64,000 nt of DNA, from positions 9,357,127-9,421,126 of the forward strand of contig OZ022581.1 in assembly GCA_963669155.1 (NCBI GenBank), given 5' to 3'. Made by a program: the position numbers and the translations under genes. Shown one piece after another: positions 58,200 through 64,000 of the stretch. The notes under the pieces are model-generated. The model saw nothing but the letters and a program-made list of their open reading frames with translations, was not told the DNA's origin and searched no databases. Each line of letters begins with the position of its first letter. Position 1 is the stretch's first letter. The stretch is from Arbacia lixula (Eukaryota > Echinodermata > Echinoidea > Arbacioida > Arbaciidae).

Positions 58200-59232
58200 T
58201 AAGCCTGAGTCATATCGATTTTTTCAGAAACCGGTGTTCGATGGCTTTGCGCCGATCGAACATCGATGCATCGATACATGACGTCACCCAGCCACTGCCA
58301 AGAGCCAATTTATGAATGAAAATATAGTAAGCATACGCAGTGCAATCCTTCCATTTCCCCACATAGTATTCCACCAAAACAAGCGTGCAATTCTCTATCA
58401 CCTCGTACCAAAATCGACCTAGAATTTCACTTTCCTTTATTTTATATGAATTATGAAAGGTATTCTCGGAGAATCTATTTTCTCACCAATACTGCACATG
58501 TAAGCGAATTTCGATTACTTCTTGTTTTTCCGTCAAAATCTTACAAATTAGCGTCAATATGGCATCGTATACATGTATGTAGGTTGGAATCTGTAGAGTC
58601 TATATTGCAACGGGCAGAAAGTCAATCAGCTTCCGGGTTGCGATTTTTTTTTCCGTAACCCTAATGCGTCGAAAAATCGCTTCCGGGTTTCGGACAACGT
58701 GACCGGATATCGTTATCACTATTTTGGCGACCACTTGGTTATGACGTGATCTACGCGATGCACCAATCAGTGGTCTCCGAATCGCTGTACGGAGACGCTC
58801 TATTAGTCTGTACGTCGGCAGCGTGTATGCAAATGAGCCTTACGCACGATTGCCACTGTATTTCCGGGTTTTCACAACACACGATGCTATCCGTTGTACA
58901 AAGTCTATGGACAATTGTTTGTTGTGGCGTTGCGCTGTATATACTAGTGAACGAATCAAATCCAAGTAGTAGCTGCTTGATCATCAAGCGACCTGTTCAT
59001 TCTCTTGATGCGTTACCTGCAAAACTCACAAAAGAGAGTAGGAACCAAGTAAGCAAATTAAGATTGTGAAAATATGAAGATAAATTGTGTATAACAGGAC
59101 TATCAAACAAAAGATTTTGTGTTTTCTAGTCAATTTGGTAATTTCATCGATGCATCGAATTCATCAAAACGAAATCGGAGTTCGACTTCTTCGATCGAAC
59201 ACCGGCTTAATAATCGATTCGACTCAGGCCTA
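58200..59232. mobile_element. Non-autonomous hAT-type DNA transposon
   Basis: The ends are inverted repeats TARGCCTGAGTC, with further matching ATCGATT and CCGGTGTTCGAT just inside each end. They are flanked by an 8-bp direct repeat GATAGTAT (58192-58199 and 59233-59240), the target-duplication length of hAT elements. Near both ends is the palindromic word ATCGATGCATCGA. At ~1.03 kb with no recognisable transposase it is non-autonomous. The 107-codon ORF at 58746-59069 has no recognisable domain. Confidence 0.88.
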
Positions 59233-59277
59233 GATAGTATGTCTAGCTGATGGCGTATCATCATGGCAGATGACATA

Positions 59278-59500
59278 CACTACAGCTCAAAGGAATTGGC
59301 ATAGGGAAAGGGACAGGGAAGAAAGGGAAGGAGCCAAAGGTTTAAACCGTGGTATATTTTGTCCAGTTCAGCATGAAACACGATGCTTTTTAGGCTAGTG
59401 CATCGTGTTTCATGCTGGACTGAACAAAATATTCCACGGTTTATAACTGCGGCTCCTTCCCTTTCTTCCCTTTCCCTTTACCCAATGCCGAGCTGTAGTG
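59278..59500. mobile_element. TA-flanked hairpin MITE, copy 4
   Basis: Same family as 5086-5315, with ends CACTACAGCTC and GAGCTGTAGTG, TA at 59276-59277 and 59501-59502. The centre reads TTTTTAGGCTA. It lies 45 bp beyond the hAT element. The right arm lacks part of the CCAATTCCTTT word. Confidence 0.92.
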
Positions 59501-59660
59501 TATGCATGCATGTATTTAAGTTTCAAACTGAAATTTGAACTAGTTAGTTTAACCTTGTTTTTAAGCATTATATTCAACAAAACCTGAAGCTGAGGTGGTG
59601 TATTCACTCCCAATCTGAGCAATGTTTCTTGGTAACAAATGTGGACCATAAATAAGAACC

Positions 59661-59758
59661 AAGGGGCCACATTCATGAAACCTTTCTGGCCTAGTAAGCT
59701 CCTAAAATGCATGCACCTGAATGCACTTTAGCAATGAACTAGGCTTAGTAAGGTTTCT
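59661..59758. mobile_element. Fold-back element related to 48715-48822
   Basis: Shares ATTCATGAAACC, CTAGTAAGCT and the inverted AGGCTTAGTAAGG with the other copy; more decayed on the right. Confidence 0.6.
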
Positions 59759-60482
59759 CCAGATCAGATTTAACCTCCATCCTTGAACTCTCACTACATG
59801 GAGTTTCCTACAGACCGTACACTTGCACTTCAACACTGCTATCGTGCTATCTTCATTATATAAATAGCTAGTTTGAGCAAAGTACTGGTGGTAGTGGTAC
59901 AAAACAAGTACCAGAGCAAACCACACCCGAATGTTACACATAATGAAGCTTTGTACTGGTACCCTGTTACATGGTTACAAAAGAAAATTATACTTCACAA
60001 ACTTCCTTCCTTGAAGGGACAGTATCCCTTTTGCACACCTAAAATTGTTGGTGGTAAATACCACAGAATAGAAGAGAGTATCCTTGATAAACATCCCAGA
60101 ATGCAGAAAAACAAATAAGCTTTTTTATTTAGCAGTTGTATAGGGTAGTATCTACTGACCCTGGTACTTTATCTTAATTTTGAACATTGAAATCAGTGAA
60201 ATGTTATGCCGCATTTGTCATAAGATAAATGATAAATGATTTCAAAAACGATGAATACATGAGAGACACAGGATTATTTGAATCCTACTACCAGGTATCA
60301 CTTTCATATAATTTTTTAGTGTCTGGACCTATATGTTGTTGTTCTTGTGTGTTTTTTGTAGTTTTATTGAGTTTGGGAATGTCTGCCTAAAAAGGATTTA
60401 TAACCTTAACTTGAATATTTGCCACTTCATACACTTTCATGGGTAGGTCTGAATAATGATGTGACATGCGTGAGTACATGTA

Positions 60483-60692
60483 CACTCCAGCTCAAAGGAA
60501 TTGGCATAGGGAAAGGGAAGGAGCCGCAGTTGTAAACCGCGGTATATTTGGTCAAGTTCAGCATGAAACACGATGCTTTAGCCTAAAAAGCATTATGTTT
60601 CATGCTGAACTGGACAAAATATACCACGGTTTAAAACTGCGGCTCCTTCCCTTTCTTTCCTGTCCCTATGCCAATTCCTTTGAGCTGTAGTG
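60483..60692. mobile_element. TA-flanked hairpin MITE, copy 5
   Basis: Same family, ends CACTCCAGCTC and GAGCTGTAGTG, TA at 60481-60482 and 60693-60694. The central spacer is flipped (TTTAGCCTAAAAA) as in copy 2. It lies ~1 kb from copy 4. Confidence 0.92.
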
Positions 60693-60699
60693 TACATGT

Positions 60700-61600
60700 G
60701 TGTGGTGGTAATAATGCTCAACTATGTATGTAGAAGTGCATATTCTTATAACTGCACCTGTTATTCCACTCATGATTCTAGCTCTTTAAAATGTAGAATG
60801 AAAGCACCACCATTGACATTCCCACATACATTTGACAGCAATAGGAAACAAATCTCACTTGTGTACGATTTGATCAGGAATAATAAAAAAAAAAAAAGCA
60901 TTACAAAGCTTTACAAGAACTTCCACTTTCACTTCACACAGTGGGAACTTTCATATGATATTGCGAATTTGTCCCATGTATGTAGAGCCAGGAACTTCCT
61001 GTTCAACCTATGTTTAAGCAATGAGCACAATATGTTCATGTACTATAGTTAAGCATTATACATTTATGTGTGTAATTTCAATACACAAGTGCATGCTACA
61101 TGTATCATGCAGTATTTTTCTGAAAGTAATATGAATGAGCAAAATGTATGCCTTGTGACTAGGCCTGAATAAATAAACAAAACTTTTACTGTAATTCTTA
61201 TGATATTGTAACTATAAAGAGCTTCCTTGGAATGTTTCACAGGCATTAAAAATAAGTGTTTATTTCAAGAATTAACAGTGCAAAACAGGATGTTCCTTCT
61301 ATTTTCCTTGTTTAATTCCTGGTTCATAAAACCTTATCTCCTGCTTAAAACTAGTCTCCTTCATGTATCACATTACAGTTACTTATGAATGTCATAAAAA
61401 ATATGACAACAGAGAAAAATAAATGTTGATTGGACTGGATAGATACATAATTATGTAATAAAAGAAAAAGGTGGTAGAGGCAGAGTTGAAGGCAAACAAA
61501 AAAAAAACACCTCTAGTCAGTCCATCAAGGAGACTGAACTTTAGACTACATGCACATGTAGCTCCAACATGTCTGTACATACATATTTATACATTCCATG
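60700..61600. other. Non-coding stretch
   Basis: AT-rich DNA; no gene, repeat family or structure recognised. The 120-codon ORF 60690-61052 has no recognisable domain. Confidence 0.5.
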
Positions 61601-61605
61601 CCCCA

Positions 61606-62004
61606 CAATTCTCCCTATCGCATATAGCCGATATCAAGCGATATCACCTCGCGATACCGATATCTGATCGATTGCTCTTGGGACGTATACTTCCGGTGAG
61701 AGTTTGTCGTCGACAGAAAGTGACCTAGAAATCACCTTGTTTGATGAATTAAGCAGCGAACATTTTGTCTAGGGTTATGGTTAGGGCCAGGGTTAGGTTT
61801 AGAATTAGGTTTAGGGTTAGTGTTAGGGTCAGGGTTAGGTTTAGGGTTAAAACTAATCAAATTAGTTGGATACCCTGGTCCCCTATTGTACGGGGTTGCC
61901 GAATGTTCGTGGACCGGAAGCTCATATCCCAAGAATCAGGGGTAAAAAAATTAGAGCGCCACACACGTTCAGATTCTGAGAGCTATATGCGATAGGGAGA
62001 ATTG
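61606..62004. mobile_element. MITE-like element with 23-bp TIRs enclosing telomere-like repeats
   Basis: 61606-61628 (starts CAATTCTCCCTATCGC) is the perfect reverse complement of 61982-62004. The ~400-bp interior holds degenerate GGGTTAG repeats (61771-61850) and palindromic CGATATC words. No target-site duplication was evident and there is no ORF of note. Confidence 0.8.
61771..61850 (+). repeat. Interstitial telomere-like repeat
   Basis: Degenerate (TTAGGG)n: words GGTTAGGG, GGGTTAGGTTTAGGG and GTTAGGGTCAGGGTTAGG. It sits inside the TIR element at 61606-62004. Confidence 0.8.
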
Positions 62005-62207
62005 GCAAGTCATGCTCTAGTCTGATCTTGCAGACACATAGCTACTTGAGACAGCACCATAATGAAATCTAGGGCACACACAACATTCTATTAATACAGT
62101 GTATGTCGCCAGATTTTCTGGGTACAGATCGTCAAACTGTTGATTATAAAGAGGCACAAAATGGGTCTGTAATACTGCAAACATACAGTGCTTTGAACAT
62201 GGCACAC

Positions 62208-62732
62208 TAGGTGCGTCTTTATTAGCCCGATCAGACGAAATAGCGAGCTATTTTGCTGATCCGGGGAACTACATGTAGCCTGAAGTTGCAATCGCGTCTT
62301 CATTAGCTCGAAACTCGGGGTACGCAAGCTCGAAACTCGGGATGCATAAATTATCCAGAGTTTCGCACATACCACCGGTGTGCGACGGGAATAGGCCACA
62401 AAGCGCATGGCTTTGGTTGTGAGCTCGCATTCACAAGCGTTTTAAAACCTATTACGTAAACAATGCCTCGTGGGCGCTGATGCATGCCGGGATTGAGAAA
62501 TTTTCAGACTAATGAAGACCCTCCAAGCTAGCTCGAGCTATTCAGCGAACTAGCTCGATCTTGCTCCATCCAGCCCAAGATTCCTTAAGAAATTTTCTCG
62601 ACCACATAGCTCGCTATTTTGCCTGATCTGGCTAATGAAGACGCAAATAGCTAGCTATTTCGTGATCTAGCTAGCTAACCCGATCAGAACAAGCTCGCTA
62701 TTTCGCCCACATCGGGCTAATGAAGACGCCCC
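62208..62732. mobile_element. TAGGGG-ended DNA element (near full-length)
   Basis: The left end TAGGTGCGTCTTTATTAGCC and right end GGCTAATGAAGACGCCCCTA are inverted repeats. Sub-terminal CGAAATAGCGAGC / GCTCGCTATTTCG also match. The interior is full of AGCTAGCTATTT / AGCTCGAGC palindromic words. Clear 8-bp target duplications were not found. No ORF. A truncated relative is at 38306-38490. Confidence 0.8.
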
Positions 62733-62963
62733 TATGGGTCTTTATTCATACAGATATACAATATATGGTTTCTTCATGTGTGTCACATGATTACATAAGG
62801 CATTGTAGTCTTGCCCCACTCAGCCCACTGTACAGTATAGTTAGTGCAAAACAAAACAGTGTGTGTGGGGGGGGGGGGGGGAGCCTTTCCTGCCTTGAGT
62901 AGTCTAGATTCCGGACTATTGGACATTTTAATTTTAGGCAATCATATACAAGTTAACCTCGGT

Positions 62964-63179
62964 ACTAGGCTGTGGGGTGCATGGACACAACCCAGTCTGT
63001 TAACAACTACATGTACATGTATGTCTGGTAACACAGACTATGCCCTAATGATGTCATACATGTAGCTCATCTGGTTTCTTCCCCTCTAGTGAGGATGGAA
63101 TTGCGATATAGTCTGTCTTACCAGACACAGTTGTTAACAGACTGGGTTATGTCCATGCACCTCACAGCCTATACCTAGG
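62964..63179. repeat. Large imperfect snap-back hairpin (~75-bp arms)
   Basis: The left arm about 62964-63041 (AGGCTGTGGGGTGCATGGAC, then AACCCAGTCTGTTAACAACT) pairs with the right arm 63108-63179 read in reverse complement, around a ~66-nt loop. No ends typical of a known transposon family. Confidence 0.85.
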
Positions 63180-63675
63180 CTATGTACAAGTAAGCATGAA
63201 CCCTTCTACATGTACGTGGTTGGGTCCATGATGTAAGAATACATTCAGGTGTAGTACTAACGAGACAACTTTTGCTCTTCTGATAATAACTGGAGTGGTA
63301 CATGTAAGGACAGTTTAATGTTTAACTGCCTGTAAGATAGGCTAGTCTGACTGGACAGTACATTGTACACATGCAGTATATCGAGTTTCAAAATTGCAAG
63401 AGAAAACATACAAAGTTCCGCTTACAAGGCAGCAGACAATGCCATCTTCAGCAAAGTCATTAAAACAGCTAAATGATTTTCATAATTTATGGTGATATTA
63501 AATGCTACAGTTTATGTATCTACAGAGATGACAACATACATGTGCTGTGCATACATATACCTCAAAGCTGTTAATAGTCTTGGCTACCTTATCAGTCTAT
63601 ATCATCTCTCTTAATGACTCATCTGTTGACAATCTTGTACAAAAACAATCCCCCCTGTGTAGCCTACACATTGAC

Positions 63676-63793
63676 CTCTGTCATCAATGGTAACTACCAT
63701 GGTAACATCACTCAATAACCAATCAAATTCAAGGTTTCAATAAAAGTTGCCATTGATAGCAAAGTTAATGGTAAGTTTTATGCAACAGGGCCC
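63676..63793. mobile_element. Partial copy of the TTGCATAA fold-back family
   Basis: Matches 15985-16142 in parallel internal words (CATCAATGGTAA, CCATGGTAACATCACTCAA, TTGCCATTGATAGCAA) and ends TTATGCAACAGGGCCC. It abuts the MITE arm at 63794-63841. Confidence 0.75.
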
Positions 63794-63841
63794 CTTTCTT
63801 CCCTGTCCCTTTCCCTATGCCAATTCCTTTGAGCTGGAGTG
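63794..63841. mobile_element. Single right arm of the TA-hairpin MITE (truncated copy 6)
   Basis: Only the terminal CCTATGCCAATTCCTTTGAG and GCTGGAGTG end remains, followed by TA at 63842-63843. The left side is replaced by the fold-back element at 63676-63793. Confidence 0.8.
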
Positions 63842-64000
63842 TATCTCTGTACATCACATCAGCAAAATAAACCCTATTCTCTGTGATGGAATACAGGAAG
63901 ATAATCAATCTAACAATTATCACAAAATTACAAAATTGTTGGTGTAAACTTATCCACCATATTGCAAAGTAAGTAGCTTCATGCAAGTTAAATAAAGAAT

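Noticed and set aside
58746-59069. 107-codon ORF inside the hAT element, considered as transposase remnant
   Set aside because: No hAT dimerisation-domain or zinc-finger-like motifs were visible.

Overview
This is a eukaryotic genomic window: two intron-containing genes, no operons, AT-rich DNA, many microsatellites, fold-back MITE-like elements and long introns. The protein families (CCDC102A and ZNRF) are metazoan. The style (dispersed short inverted-repeat elements, a GTCCGTCCGT-rich repeat, frequent ACATGTA stretches) suggests a marine invertebrate deuterostome, most likely an echinoderm such as a sea urchin. The species call is inference, not shown directly.

Layout. (1) 1-1140: upstream DNA with G-tracts, then a strong candidate splice acceptor at 1139-1140. 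(2) 1459-19054, plus strand: a complete CCDC102A-like coiled-coil gene. I could join seven coding exons in phase: 1459-2639, 4139-4247, 10062-10178, 12535-12744, 15496-15666, 17932-18035, 18958-19054. They total 1,989 nt, or 662 aa plus stop. (3) 19055-about 24010: probable long 3' UTR or downstream flank with candidate poly(A) signals. (4) about 24010-45780: non-coding DNA between two convergent genes, with repeats, and an ~870-bp purine tract next to the second gene. (5) 45781-53321, minus strand: the last three coding exons of a ZNRF1/2-type E3 ubiquitin ligase (zinc finger 53226-53321, RING 50913-51018, C-terminus 45781-45838). (6) 53322-64000: upstream intron or flank of the ZNRF gene, rich in DNA transposons. 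No N-terminal ZNRF exon was recognised here, so the 5' end is probably outside the window.

The two genes are tail-to-tail and not obviously linked in function: one is a cytoplasmic/centrosomal-type coiled-coil protein, the other a membrane-associated ubiquitin ligase. In human both CCDC102A and ZNRF1 lie on 16q, so the pairing may be an old linkage.

The strongest unexplained structure is in CCDC102A intron 4 (12745-13540). The last 45 nt of exon 4 plus its splice donor are tandemly repeated five more times. Several copies are in-frame 45-nt cassettes with an AG before and a GTGAGT after, and most differences from the parent exon are synonymous. Other notable structures are an intronic repeat carrying arrays of DR1 nuclear-receptor half-sites (16599-17722), a ~1-kb non-autonomous hAT element with 8-bp target duplication (58200-59232), a five-copy TA-flanked hairpin MITE family, a MITE-like element enclosing telomere-like repeats (61606-62004), and an apparently identical 235-bp tandem duplication (56819-57288).
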